Part shown: positions 7,154 through 15,085 of the stretch, one piece after another | How the letters are laid out: every line of letters starts with the position of its first letter | Numbering within the stretch: position 1 is the first letter of the stretch | Source of the DNA: an uncultured Alphaproteobacteria bacterium | GTDB lineage: Bacteria > Pseudomonadota > Alphaproteobacteria > RF32 > CAG-239 | Assembly (NCBI GenBank): GCA_934277545.1 | Contig: CAKQUG010000005.1 | Span: 1 to 64,000 of the forward strand | Length of the DNA stretch: 64,000 nucleotides | Direction: 5' to 3' | Program-made: the position numbers and the translations under genes | The notes under the pieces: generated by a model | The model's input: only the letters and a program-made list of their open reading frames with translations | The model's database searches: none | What the model was told of the DNA's origin: nothing

Positions 7154-7915
7154 TTAAAAATCCAGCAAAAAATATATTAAACCGGAACTGCACTTTTTAT
7201 GAATATCCGGCAAAGAAACATTACGTAAGCATTTTTTATCGGCGTCGCAGACGCTATCGCCATACCAAGCATTCCCATCTGAAAAGGCAATACGATTAAC
7301 AACCTCATGTAATGGCTGAGCCATATTTTGTATAAGAGCTTCACACAAACGAAAAGGAAAACCTTTAGATTGAAAACCGTCATCATTTTTATACCTTCCG
7401 CCTAAATAAAAATCTATAACCAACCTGTTGCAGCGGATAAACGGACGAATGTTGTTGCCTAGCGAATCCTCAAAATCGGAATTTCCTAAATTATTTAACC
7501 TTTTCCATGTTCCCGGAACCAAGCCTTTAGCATACGCCACTTCAACCATGCTGTATTGCAATGTACAATCGGCATTCATCTTTTTAATGTCATCAATATT
7601 TTCTAACAGACCTTGAATTAAATAGCTATAATCTTCCACTGCTCTGTTGATTTTAAACTTTTCCATGGCTTTGGAGTATCCGGCTATTCCTCCGATACTC
7701 AATACAGCGATAATCGCCAGCACGCCCAGCATTTCTATCATACTGCGACCAACCTCGCCTTGTCTATCGTCATTGCGAGCACAGCGAAGCAATGATGAAA
7801 GAGTACGTTGCAAGGTTGATGGATTGCTTCGTTTCACTCGCAATGACGATAGAGTACGGGGCGTGGTTTTAAATATCCTACTCTTCTTTAATAAAAATTC
7901 TATGCCTTTCAACAC
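7154..7915 (-). CDS. Type IV pilin-like protein 1
   Basis: A 253-residue protein with a prepilin-type motif: G (-1), RSMI, E (+5), then about 20 hydrophobic residues (LGVLAIIAVLSIGGIAGY). The predicted leader of about 57 residues is very long, and its second half (SSLRVKRSNP to LRCARNDDRQGEV) is encoded by an inverted dispersed repeat (7764-7852). The mature domain has six Cys, four in the last 60 residues (CEAL, CDADKKC, KKC). The start is GTG at 7915 behind a strong AAGGAGG; TTG at 7912 is the alternative. Related genes lie at 24367 and 54874. Function beyond pilin or pseudopilin likeness is unknown. Confidence 0.75.
   Translation of the reverse strand: MLKGIEFLLKKSRIFKTTPRTLSSLRVKRSNPSTLQRTLSSLLRCARNDDRQGEVGRSMIEMLGVLAIIAVLSIGGIAGYSKAMEKFKINRAVEDYSYLIQGLLENIDDIKKMNADCTLQYSMVEVAYAKGLVPGTWKRLNNLGNSDFEDSLGNNIRPFIRCNRLVIDFYLGGRYKNDDGFQSKGFPFRLCEALIQNMAQPLHEVVNRIAFSDGNAWYGDSVCDADKKCLRNVSLPDIHKKCSSGLIYFLLDF
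7764..7852. repeat. Dispersed repeat pair (inverted) inside the pilin-1 leader
   Basis: CTATCGTCATTGCGAG (7764-7779) returns as its reverse complement at 7837-7852, enclosing GCGAAGCAAT/ATTGCTTCG half-elements. The element (typified by ATTGCTTCGC...CGCAATGACGATAG) also occurs at 13503-13534 and 24365-24394. It lies wholly inside the reading frame of the pilin-like gene. Confidence 0.85.
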
Positions 7916-7932
7916 GTTGTTCCTCCTTGAGT

Positions 7933-7962
7933 GTGTAAAAATAACGACCGTTATTTTTACAC
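7933..7962. promoter_or_regulatory. Perfect 14-bp palindrome upstream of pilin-1
   Basis: GTGTAAAAATAACG, a 2-base centre, then CGTTATTTTTACAC, ending about 18 bases before the GTG start and touching the Shine-Dalgarno region. One full arm with flanks recurs at 8087-8109. It could be an operator or an mRNA hairpin controlling translation; no T-run on the minus strand fits a terminator. No clear -35/-10 pair is visible between the two copies. Confidence 0.6.
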
Positions 7963-8156
7963 AGTCCGAAAAAACTGCTGAAAACGCCTAAAAATCAGCA
8001 AAAAACCTCGTAATTATAAAAAGTTATTGCCAAAACCTCCAACCTTTGATAAATTGCAAAAAGAAGTTATTTTAAAGTCCGATTTAAACGGTCGTTATTT
8101 TTACACACTTTTGACAAAACATCTCCTGCCCGACATTCGCAATGAAGTAAGAAACA

Positions 8157-8185
8157 AAAAAGCCCTGCTTAAAAGCAAGGCTTAA
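8157..8185 (-). terminator. Terminator of recA
   Basis: On the minus strand AAGCCTTGCTT pairs with AAGCAGGGCTT and is followed by TTTTTGTTT, about 30 bases after the recA stop. Confidence 0.88.
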
Positions 8186-8212
8186 AACATTGGAGATAGT
8201 TATAAAACAAAA

Positions 8213-9238
8213 TCAGTCTTCGGTTTCCGGCTCGTCTTCGCCAATCATTTCAGTTGTCAAATGGCCGGCGTCAGCGCGGATTTTGTTTTCGATTTCTTCG
8301 GCAACTGCCGGATTATCCATTAAATAGCGTTTGGCGTTTTCACGGCCTTGACCGATTTTGTCGCCGTTGTACGAGAACCATGCGCCGGCTTTTTCAATAA
8401 TTCCGGATTTTACGCCCAAATCAATCAACTCGCCTGTTTTAGAAATTCCTTCGCCATACATAATGTCAAAGTCCACAGTCTTAAACGGAGGAGCAACTTT
8501 GTTTTTCACAATTTTCACGCGGGTTTGCGAACCGATAACTTCATCTTTGTCTTTAATCGCACCCACGCGGCGAATGTCCATACGCACAGAGGCATAGAAT
8601 TTCAAAGCGTTACCGCCGGTTGTTGTTTCCGGATTGCCAAACATAACACCCAGTTTCATACGAATTTGGTTAATGAAGATAATCAGAGTGTTAGAGCGGG
8701 CAACAGTGGCGGTCAGCTTACGCAAAGCCTGGCTCATTAAACGAGCCTGCAAGCCCATGTGCGCGTCGCCCATTTCGCCTTCCAATTCGGCCTTCGGTAC
8801 CAAAGCGGCCACCGAGTCGACAACCATCACATCAATAGCGCCGGAACGAACCAAAGTATCGGCAATTTCCAAAGCCTGTTCACCGGAATCCGGTTGTGAA
8901 ACCAGTAAATTCTCTATGTCCACGCCGATTTTTTTAGCATACGACGGGTCGAGAGCGTGCTCGGCGTCAATAAAAGCACAAGTGCCGTTGCGTTTTTGGG
9001 CTTGGGCGATTACGCTTAAAGCCAATGTGGTTTTACCGGAGCTTTCCGGACCGTAAATTTCAATAATACGTCCCTTTGGCAAACCACCGATTCCCAAAGC
9101 AATATCAATACCCAAAGAACCGGTAGAAATCGCCTCTATATCAATGTTGGTGTTCTGCCCGAGGCGCATAATAGAACCTTTGCCGAAAGCACGTTCAATT
9201 TGACTCAGGGCGGCGTCTAACGCTTTATCTTTTTCCAT
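8213..9238 (-). CDS. recA: Recombinase RecA
   Basis: A 341-residue RecA: forms filaments on single-stranded DNA, drives strand exchange and triggers LexA self-cleavage in the SOS response. The Walker A motif GPESSGKT is at 63-70. The MAW-type loop is followed by LIFINQIR and [17 protein letters not shown], and the C-terminus is acidic, all in the usual positions and length. The ATG has AAGGA upstream. A LexA box and promoter lie 90-120 bases upstream and are shared with the divergent HD gene. It ends in a clear terminator, so it is monocistronic. Confidence 0.99.
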   Translation of the reverse strand: MEKDKALDAALSQIERAFGKGSIMRLGQNTNIDIEAISTGSLGIDIALGIGGLPKGRIIEIYGPESSGKTTLALSVIAQAQKRNGTCAFIDAEHALDPSYAKKIGVDIENLLVSQPDSGEQALEIADTLVRSGAIDVMVVDSVAALVPKAELEGEMGDAHMGLQARLMSQALRKLTATVARSNTLIIFINQIRMKLGVMFGNPETTTGGNALKFYASVRMDIRRVGAIKDKDEVIGSQTRVKIVKNKVAPPFKTVDFDIMYGEGISKTGELIDLGVKSGIIEKAGAWFSYNGDKIGQGRENAKRYLMDNPAVAEEIENKIRADAGHLTTEMIGEDEPETED

Positions 9239-9328
9239 ATTTGTTTATCCTTAAAAAATTATCCTAAATTCTTTATCCCGCATTTTAAGCAAAAACTCAA
9301 CACGAGTCTGAATTTATCCGCTGAAATG

Positions 9329-9358
9329 TATATTGTTCTAATTTTGTTCTCATGGCAA
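9329..9358 (-). promoter_or_regulatory. recA promoter with LexA box in its spacer
   Basis: On the minus strand TTGCCA (9358-9353) and AATATA (9334-9329) are 18 bases apart. The spacer contains the LexA-type site GAAC-N7-GAAC (9349-9335). The -35/-10 match is moderate; the LexA box is exact for alphaproteobacteria. Confidence 0.7.
9335..9349. promoter_or_regulatory. LexA (SOS) box
   Basis: GTTC, seven bases, GTTC: the direct-repeat operator of alphaproteobacterial LexA. It sits in the recA promoter spacer and its right half overlaps the -35 of the divergent HD gene. Confidence 0.85.
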
Positions 9359-9373
9359 GCACTTTATTATAAT
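9344..9373 (+). promoter_or_regulatory. Promoter of the HD-domain gene
   Basis: TTGTTC (9344-9349), 18-base spacer, perfect TATAAT (9368-9373). The -35 includes the right half of the LexA box. Confidence 0.65.
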
Positions 9374-9447
9374 TTTGTGAATAATTATTTAAAAATTGCG
9401 CCGCGCCGCAAAAAAGTGCTAAGTAAAAAAAACAAAGGAGAAATATC

Positions 9448-10266
9448 ATGTTGGAAGATGCTTATCAGCTACTGAAAGAAAAATCGGAAGAATGTTTGCA
9501 AAAGGTGGCTCATGATGAATTTTTTGTGGGCTATACCAAAGAGAAAATCCGTCATTCCTATCAAGTTATGGGCGCCGGTAATTACATTATTCCGCGCGTG
9601 GAATGGCTGAAAAGCAAAGATTCCGCCTATGTTGATATGGTTAAATCTGCAGTGCTTTTGCATGATATTTGCCGATTCGCGGAAATAGAGGAAAAATGTC
9701 TGCATAACCGACAGATAGACCACGGAGTTGCCGGCGGCGAGTTTTTGCGCACCGTGCCGGAATTTTCGGATATTCGAATTTGGCTGCCGATAAAACATCA
9801 CGGACATTGGATTGAAAAACTTTATGAGGACGAAGAATATCAAAATATTGCTGACGAGGAACTGAAACAGGAGGTTGCCCGTATTTGCTTCATTATCCGC
9901 GACGCCGATAAAATCGCCAATTTGCGGATGTTGGCTTACGAGCCGGATATGCGCTACTTGTTTTACGGCAAAAAAGACGTGATGCCGGAAATTGACGGAC
10001 ATATTTCTGATTTTGTATGGAGTCAGGTTGATAAATACACCACCTTGCCGCGCGGTGTTGAAACAACTCCTGCCGACCGAATCGCCGGTTATTTGTCTTG
10101 GTATTATGACATCAACTACCAATACGCCATAGATTTTTGCGACAAACTGCAAGTTACGGACCGTTTAGTCGATTTGTTCAAATGGCTGTGCGTTGATGAA
10201 AAATTCAAGGCGCATTTCTTAGACCGCTTTACCGGCTTTTTGCAAAATCATCAATATTTGCGCTAA
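9448..10266 (+). CDS. HD-domain metal-dependent phosphohydrolase
   Basis: A 272-residue cytoplasmic protein with the full set of HD metal ligands: His36 (KIRHSYQ), His72-Asp73 (LLHDICRF), His117/118 (IKHHGHW) and Asp152 (IIRDADKIANLRML). Such enzymes act on nucleotides or other phosphoesters; the substrate cannot be read from the sequence. The ATG follows AAAGGAG. It is divergent from recA across a 209-base gap holding a LexA box, so SOS control is plausible. It ends 3 bases before a convergent gene with no terminator between. Confidence 0.82.
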   Translation: MLEDAYQLLKEKSEECLQKVAHDEFFVGYTKEKIRHSYQVMGAGNYIIPRVEWLKSKDSAYVDMVKSAVLLHDICRFAEIEEKCLHNRQIDHGVAGGEFLRTVPEFSDIRIWLPIKHHGHWIEKLYEDEEYQNIADEELKQEVARICFIIRDADKIANLRMLAYEPDMRYLFYGKKDVMPEIDGHISDFVWSQVDKYTTLPRGVETTPADRIAGYLSWYYDINYQYAIDFCDKLQVTDRLVDLFKWLCVDEKFKAHFLDRFTGFLQNHQYLR

Positions 10267-10268
10267 AG

Positions 10269-11120
10269 TTATTTCCAAAGTTTTTTGCGGCTCCTAAACT
10301 CTTCAACAGTGGCGGTAACCACGGCTCCGAATAAGACTATTGTCCACCAAGAATACATCCAAACCAGCAAAATCGGCACAGTGGCAAGCGCGCCGTACAA
10401 GGTTTTATAAGTAACGTTCAGCACCAAAAAGTAGCCAAAACCGACACGCAGCAACAAAGTTAAAATCAAAGTTACGCAAGCTCCCGCAAAAGCGCTGGCC
10501 GGACGGATTTTTTTGTTTGGAACAATCACATACGACAGCCATAAAAAAACAAAAGTTATCAAGTTTGGTAAAATAAAAGTCATAAAAAAGTTATAGCCCA
10601 AAAAATGTTCGGGATGAAAATATTTTAGCGTAATCAAATAGCCTTTTAGCGATAAAGCCGTTCCCACCAGCAAAGGGCAAAGCGTGATAATTGTCCAATA
10701 AAGCGTGATTTTGGTGGCTAAACGGCGGTGCTTTTTGACCTTAAAAATAAAGTTAAAACTATTTTCTATGGTAAATAGCAGCAAAATGGCCGTAACCGCG
10801 ATACCTAAAACGCCGATAGTCGTCAGTTTGCTGGAAGCGGCGACAAATTGCATAATATAATTTTGAATATTCTGCTCAATATTAGGCACAAAATATTGAA
10901 TAAGCGAGTCTTGTACCTGCGTGCGCACATCTTCAAACACCGGAAAAGCGGCAAAAATAGAAAGAGCAATGGCAATCAGCGGAACCACTGCAATCAACGT
11001 GGTATAACTCAACGAAGCGGCAACCCGCAAAATCATTGCGTCCTTTGTGCGCCAGCGCAGGTATTTGAAAAACAATCTGCAGAATTTGTTAAATTTTACG
11101 GTGTTAAATTGATTTGCCAT
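10269..11120 (-). CDS. YihY/virulence factor BrkB-family membrane protein
   Basis: A 283-residue inner membrane protein with about six transmembrane helices. The YihY signature is visible: AMILRVAASLSYTTLIAVVPLIAIALS near the N-terminus and LLVWMYSWWTIVLFGAVVTATVEE near the C-terminus. The family was once called RNase BN, but its real role is unsettled. I chose the ATG at 11120 (MANQFN), where the family alignment begins; an earlier in-frame start at 11174 would add 18 unconserved residues. The Shine-Dalgarno is weak (GAAAG). Confidence 0.85.
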   Translation of the reverse strand: MANQFNTVKFNKFCRLFFKYLRWRTKDAMILRVAASLSYTTLIAVVPLIAIALSIFAAFPVFEDVRTQVQDSLIQYFVPNIEQNIQNYIMQFVAASSKLTTIGVLGIAVTAILLLFTIENSFNFIFKVKKHRRLATKITLYWTIITLCPLLVGTALSLKGYLITLKYFHPEHFLGYNFFMTFILPNLITFVFLWLSYVIVPNKKIRPASAFAGACVTLILTLLLRVGFGYFLVLNVTYKTLYGALATVPILLVWMYSWWTIVLFGAVVTATVEEFRSRKKLWK

Positions 11121-11236
11121 TTTACAACTTTCAAAAAAATGTTTACAAAGCAGATAAATTTGTATAAGTATCACTACAGTAACTTACTTCCAAAAAGGAA
11201 AGTAGTCTAGAACAAAATTTATAAAGGAACTAGAAA

Positions 11237-12061
11237 ATGGCTGTTGAACAACTTATGGCCGGTAAAAAAGGCTTGATTATGGGCCTTGCCAACGACAAAT
11301 CCATTGCTTGGGGTATTGCTCAGGCGTTGAACGCGCATGGTGCGCAGATTGCGATTTCATATCAAAATGAAATGCTGGAAAAAAGAGTTAAACCTTTGGC
11401 TGAACAGCTGAATAATCCTCTGCTGATTAAATGTGATGTTTCCGATTCCTCTTCCGTAGAGGCTTGCTTTAAAGAATTGGGCGAAAAATGGGGCAAAATA
11501 GACTTTGTTGTTCACGCGATTGCATTTTCTGACAAAGACCAGCTGCGCGGCCGTACAATCGACACCACATTGGATAACTTTACAATGACTATGCACATTT
11601 CATGCTATTCGTTCTTGGAAGCCTGCCGTTGCGCCTCTCCGATTATGAACGAGGGCGGCTCGATTGTAACATTAACCTACTTGGGTTCGGAACGCGTATT
11701 GCCAAACTACAATATTATGGGTGTGGCTAAGGCTGCTTTGGAAGCCTCTGTTCGCTATGCCGCTGTTGATATGGGTAAACAAGGTGTTCGTGTAAACGCT
11801 ATTTCTTCCGGTCCGATTAAAACTTTGGCTGCAGCCGGTATCGGTGATTTCCGCACAATTTTACGTTGGAACGAATTAAACGCACCTTTGCAGCGCAACG
11901 TTAACCAGACCGAAGTCGGCAACATGGCTTTGAGTTTGCTCTCTGATTTGGGCTCTGCCGTAACCGGCGAAGTTTTGCACGTTGACTGCGGATATAACAC
12001 CATTGCCATGGTAAATATTGATAACGCCGCCGAAAGCGCAGACGTTCTTAAAGAATTTTAA
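11237..12061 (+). CDS. fabI: Enoyl-[acyl-carrier-protein] reductase (NADH)
   Basis: A 274-residue short-chain dehydrogenase of the FabI type, which performs the last reduction of each fatty-acid elongation cycle. Visible: the GLANDKSIAWGIA nucleotide-binding loop (16-28), and Tyr148, Tyr158 and Lys165 of the Y-x6-K active site (YNIMGVAK). The ISSGPIKTLAAAGI loop is typical. Start ATG with AAAGGA upstream; TATAAG at 11163 is a likely -10 with a weak TTTACA at 11142. A terminator follows, so it is monocistronic. accB/accC and fabZ in this window belong to the same pathway. Confidence 0.97.
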   Translation: MAVEQLMAGKKGLIMGLANDKSIAWGIAQALNAHGAQIAISYQNEMLEKRVKPLAEQLNNPLLIKCDVSDSSSVEACFKELGEKWGKIDFVVHAIAFSDKDQLRGRTIDTTLDNFTMTMHISCYSFLEACRCASPIMNEGGSIVTLTYLGSERVLPNYNIMGVAKAALEASVRYAAVDMGKQGVRVNAISSGPIKTLAAAGIGDFRTILRWNELNAPLQRNVNQTEVGNMALSLLSDLGSAVTGEVLHVDCGYNTIAMVNIDNAAESADVLKEF

Positions 12062-12080
12062 GCTGCCATATATCAGCAAA

Positions 12081-12115
12081 AAGTCCCCAATTTTTTAGGT
12101 TGGGGGCTTTTTTTA
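12081..12115 (+). terminator. Terminator of fabI
   Basis: AGTCCCCAA pairs with TTGGGGGCT around a 9-base loop and is followed by seven T. Confidence 0.92.
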
Positions 12116-12167
12116 TTGCAAGAAGAACAAAAATAGCCTAATCTGCAAAGCGAAAGGTTAAGAATAA

Positions 12168-12932
12168 ATGGTTAAAATCTCGGCATATATTGTTACATTG
12201 AATGAAGAAAAACGTTTGGGCAAAACTTTGCAGGCTCTAAAAAAAGTCGCAGATGAAATTTTTGTGATAGACAGCGGCAGTACGGATAAAACTCAGGAAA
12301 TCGCAGAAAAATACGGCGCTAATTTTTTGTTTCATAAGTGGAAAAATATTTCGGCACAAAAACATTACGGGCAAGAACTTTGCCATAATGACTGGGTACT
12401 GTCGTTAGACGCTGATGAAGTTTTGTCGCAGGAGCTGATTGCCGAGATTAAAGAAAAAATGAAAAATCCGACAGCTGACGCCTATAAAATGAAAATTTGC
12501 GATATGCTTCCCGGAGATAAAAAGCCGCGTTTGTTAGCTAAAACCTATAATCAGGTGCGCTTATATAATCGTAAAAAAAGCAATATGCCTGATGATTTGA
12601 CAAATGACCGAGTTGTGGTTGGCAAAGACGCTGTTGTAGAACAACTGCAAGCTAAAGTTTTTCATTATTCATACATATCTTTAACTCAAACATGGTTTAA
12701 GCTGAATATGTATACCGACGAATTGGTAAAAACAGCGGTTGAGCAAGGTAGGAAATATTCTAAATTGAGGCTGTATACGGAATTTCCGCGTCAATTTTTG
12801 ATATATTATTTCAAAAAGCGTTATTTTTTGTATGGAACCTGTGGATTTTGGATGGCAACCACTTACGCTTATTTCCGTTTTTTGAAAATCGCCAAATGGT
12901 TTGAATGGCGGGCACTTAATTCTGAAAAATAA
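12168..12932 (+). CDS. Family 2 glycosyltransferase (WaaE/KdtX-like)
   Basis: A 254-residue GT2 enzyme. VTLNEEKRL (9-17), DSGSTDKT (35-42) and the DAD metal-binding motif (81-83, SLDADEVL) define a GT-A fold. The C-terminal FPRQFLIYYFKKRYFLYGTCGFWMA region resembles the lipopolysaccharide core glucosyltransferases WaaE/KdtX, so addition of a sugar to the LPS core is likely but not proven. No terminator is evident; the next 600 bases hold repeats and a broken pilin-like locus. Confidence 0.83.
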   Translation: MVKISAYIVTLNEEKRLGKTLQALKKVADEIFVIDSGSTDKTQEIAEKYGANFLFHKWKNISAQKHYGQELCHNDWVLSLDADEVLSQELIAEIKEKMKNPTADAYKMKICDMLPGDKKPRLLAKTYNQVRLYNRKKSNMPDDLTNDRVVVGKDAVVEQLQAKVFHYSYISLTQTWFKLNMYTDELVKTAVEQGRKYSKLRLYTEFPRQFLIYYFKKRYFLYGTCGFWMATTYAYFRFLKIAKWFEWRALNSEK

Positions 12933-13039
12933 ATTTTTCCGATTGGTACATTGAACTGACTGAAAAAAGTGTAAAAACTGACCGTTATTTTTTTATGCTA
13001 TTAACAATTTATATCTGACTGATATATGCATTTTAATAT

Positions 13040-13068
13040 TTGACATATCCGGTTCCGGTGCTTAAAAT
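13040..13068 (+). promoter_or_regulatory. Promoter of the pilin-locus relic
   Basis: TTGACA (13040-13045), 17-base spacer, TAAAAT (13063-13068). The same -35, -10 and spacing occur before the intact copy at 24121, although the spacer bases differ. Confidence 0.7.
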
Positions 13069-13103
13069 AAGTGAAGTATTCAATAAAAAATGAGGAAAGA
13101 AAG

Positions 13104-13230
13104 ATGAAAAATAAGCAAACAAAAGGTCTCTCTCTCTCTCTCTGCAAATCCTATATCTCTAATTAGAGGCACTTTTTTCGCTTCTACAAAGGTATTTACA
13201 GAGTTTTTCGATAATCCCCTCGCCCCCTAA
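13104..13230 (+). pseudogene. Truncated pilin-like locus with (TC)8 tract
   Basis: The ATG at 13104 has an AGGAAAG Shine-Dalgarno and begins MKNKQTKGLSLS, as at 24185. From the ATG the frame stops after 20 codons because the tract holds eight TC units. In the other frame the text after the tract (ANPISLIRGTFFAS, then VFTEFF) matches the 24185 locus and runs to a stop at 13228. The GRSMIEML pilin domain is missing and repeats take its place. This is a broken relative of the 24185-25041 locus. Confidence 0.7.
13127..13143 (+). repeat. (TC)8 simple sequence tract
   Basis: Seventeen bases, TC eight times plus T, at codons 8-14 of the relic frame. The related tract at 24208 has seven units. One unit of difference shifts the reading frame. 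Confidence 0.95.
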
Positions 13231-13377
13231 TGGGTAATAACAAACTAACAGGCGGCACTAAGCCTGCGCTTCTAGCACACGTCATTTTAGGTCTTGTACT
13301 TAAAATCTTGTGGCAACGAGTAGCTAACCAAGTCAATAAATTAGCAATATTATTGCAAATGAGTATGTTCGCAAAAG

Positions 13378-13400
13378 ATTCTCGGGACAAGCCCGAGAAT
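13378..13400. repeat. Dispersed palindrome ATTCTCGGG...CCCGAGAAT
   Basis: Arms ATTCTCGGG and CCCGAGAAT around ACAAG. This resembles the short palindromic intergenic repeats common in bacterial genomes. It is the only copy I found in the window. Confidence 0.6.
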
Positions 13401-13457
13401 GACTGGAGCAATGGACGCTGGCTTAGTGTTTGTTGTATGTTTTTTAAGTACCCATTA

Positions 13458-13534
13458 CCCGAGGCTTGCGCCTCGACCTCTCCCTCAGAGGGCGAGGTTA
13501 TTGGATTGTTTCGCTATGCTCGCAATGACGATAG
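13458..13534. repeat. Two adjacent dispersed repeats shared with the pilin leaders
   Basis: 13458-13497 (CCCGAGGCTTGCGCCTCGACC...) is nearly the reverse complement of 55509-55549 in the pilin-3 leader. 13503-13534 matches the ATTGCTTCGC/CGCAATGACGATAG element of pilin-1 and pilin-2. Their translation (EACASTSPSEGEV, then ARNDDR) is in the same relative frame as in the pilin genes. Confidence 0.8.
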
Positions 13535-13549
13535 AGTAAGTAGTGGGCA

Positions 13550-14134
13550 TTAAAAGTCATAATTCGGCAGACGCGCAAATTTATCGGCAAGCGCATGATA
13601 TGCCGCGGAAATCTGCTTAAACTTTTCTTCAGCGTTTTCATCCTGCTTATTAACATCGGGATGATATTTTTTAGCCAATTTTTTATACTGTTTTTTCAAA
13701 GTCTCGGGATTAAGGTCGCGGATGTCCATTTCCAGCGTTTGAATACAGCGCCGTTCTTCTATGGTAAAATAAATGCCGTCCGCCGAATATTCGCGGCTGG
13801 AGTCGGACGGATTTGCATAATCCGAATCAAAAAACTCTGCTTCCTCCCACAAATCATAGCCGAACTGATAACGGACTTTTGACTTAAAACCTTTTTTAAA
13901 GTGCATTTTAGAACGCAGGCGTTCTTCTTCATCGGCAGCGCTTTCGCCGTCGCCGTAATAATTCCACTTGGCGTTATATTCCTGCACATGCTTAAGGCAG
14001 AACCAGTAATATTCCTTCAGCTTACGGTCTTTAGGCGCGCGGTATTCGCCCTTTTCGGTACAGCCCGGATGGTCGCATTTGTGCTCGACATTGTCATTTT
14101 GCGGCGCGTAGTATTTTTTGGTTCTTTTTAACAT
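13550..14134 (-). CDS. J-domain protein with N-terminal Cys/His motif
   Basis: A 194-residue protein with a J domain at its C-terminus (about 130-190) containing the HPD motif at 158-160 (KKYHPDVNK), which stimulates DnaK ATPase. The N-terminus holds Cys20, His22, Cys25, Cys46 and His49, a likely zinc site. J domain last and zinc site first is the layout of a J-domain family common in alphaproteobacteria, not of DnaJ itself. It is divergent from mutM; its stop lies just beside the repeat region. The client protein is unknown. Confidence 0.82.
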   Translation of the reverse strand: MLKRTKKYYAPQNDNVEHKCDHPGCTEKGEYRAPKDRKLKEYYWFCLKHVQEYNAKWNYYGDGESAADEEERLRSKMHFKKGFKSKVRYQFGYDLWEEAEFFDSDYANPSDSSREYSADGIYFTIEERRCIQTLEMDIRDLNPETLKKQYKKLAKKYHPDVNKQDENAEEKFKQISAAYHALADKFARLPNYDF

Positions 14135-14241
14135 AAACTTCCTTTTACAAACATCCCGACAGTTTAATCCTGTTTATAAATAATGGCAAGCAGATTGCAA
14201 ACAAATTCTACACAGTTATTATAAATGCCAAGGAGATTAAG

Positions 14242-15075
14242 ATGCCTGAGTTACCAGAAGTAGAAACCATAAAAAACACAGTTGCCAAAACATTGCTGCA
14301 CGCGCGTATAAATAAAGTAACGGTACGACAGCGTAAATTCCGGCAAATTGTACCGGAAGATTTTGAGCAGCGAGTAAGCGGCGCCACGGTTATCGCACTG
14401 AGACGAATCGCAAAATATATGCTGGTGGATTTGGATAACGGACAAACCATTATCTGGCATTTCGGCATGAGTGGAAAAATCAAGATAGAATCGAGCCTTC
14501 CGGAAAATTTGGACAAGCACGACCACATTATTTTTGAAACGTCGAACGGCGTTGTCATTTATAATGACGTACGGCGTTTTGGACTGATTACAGTCTGCGA
14601 ATCCGCCAAACTAAAAGAGAATCCGCTGCTGGCGGAACTCGGTTTAGACCCGTGGGAAAAAGAACTGACGCCGGAATATCTGCAAAGCAAGCTGAAAAAG
14701 AAAAAATGCGCCGTAAAAATTTCACTGCTCGACCAAAGCATTATTTGCGGAATCGGCAATATTTATGCTTCGGAAATTCTTTATAAAGCGCGAATTTTGC
14801 CGAATAGAGAATCCGACAAAGTAGGTCTTGAAGAATGCGCGCTGATTATTAAATATACGCGTGAAATTTTAGAAAAAGCCATTGCCGCCGGCGGTTCCAC
14901 AATCCACGACTTTAAACGCCCTGACGGAGACATCGGCCATTTTCAAAATCAGCACTGCGTTTATAACAAAACCGGACAGCGCTGCCCTGACTGTTGCTGT
15001 GAAGGCAAAAATCATATAGAAAAAATTGTATTGGGCGGACGCTCAACTTTTTTCTGCCCGGTTTTGCAAAAATAA
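14242..15075 (+). CDS. mutM: Formamidopyrimidine-DNA glycosylase (MutM/Fpg)
   Basis: A 277-residue base-excision repair enzyme that removes 8-oxoguanine and cuts the strand. The N-terminal MPELPEVET gives catalytic Pro2 and Glu3; Lys58 (RRIAKYML) matches the beta-hairpin lysine; CGIGNIYASEIL is the helix-two-turn-helix. The C-terminal zinc finger has Cys248, Cys251 and Cys272, but the fourth ligand is Leu275 (FFCPVLQK where CPxCQ is usual). Cys252 or Cys253 might substitute. Start ATG with AAGGAG upstream. It is followed closely by a small exported protein. Confidence 0.95.
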   Translation: MPELPEVETIKNTVAKTLLHARINKVTVRQRKFRQIVPEDFEQRVSGATVIALRRIAKYMLVDLDNGQTIIWHFGMSGKIKIESSLPENLDKHDHIIFETSNGVVIYNDVRRFGLITVCESAKLKENPLLAELGLDPWEKELTPEYLQSKLKKKKCAVKISLLDQSIICGIGNIYASEILYKARILPNRESDKVGLEECALIIKYTREILEKAIAAGGSTIHDFKRPDGDIGHFQNQHCVYNKTGQRCPDCCCEGKNHIEKIVLGGRSTFFCPVLQK

Positions 15076-15085
15076 GGATAATGCT

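Larger units (their letters stand above)
12933..13549. other. Gene-poor region with pilin-locus relic and dispersed repeats
   Basis: A degenerate copy of the pilin-1 palindrome (12969-12994), a promoter (13040-13068), a short reading frame with a TC tract (13104-13230), and at least three dispersed elements (13378-13400, 13458-13497, 13503-13534). An open frame at 13230-13553 is assembled almost entirely from these repeats, and I do not regard it as a gene. Confidence 0.6.

Noticed and set aside
9469..10152. Long open frame on the minus strand opposite the HD gene (227 codons)
   Set aside because: The opposite strand encodes a complete HD domain; this frame has no independent support.
13127..13143. 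TC tract as a CRISPR or sequencing artefact
   Set aside because: It is a single dinucleotide run with no spacer structure, and a homologous tract of a different length occurs at 24208 in the same gene context.
13230..13553. 107-codon open frame in the relic region
   Set aside because: Almost all of it is dispersed repeat sequence (SRDKPENDW, EACASTSPSEGEV, ARNDDR); no Shine-Dalgarno, no own promoter.
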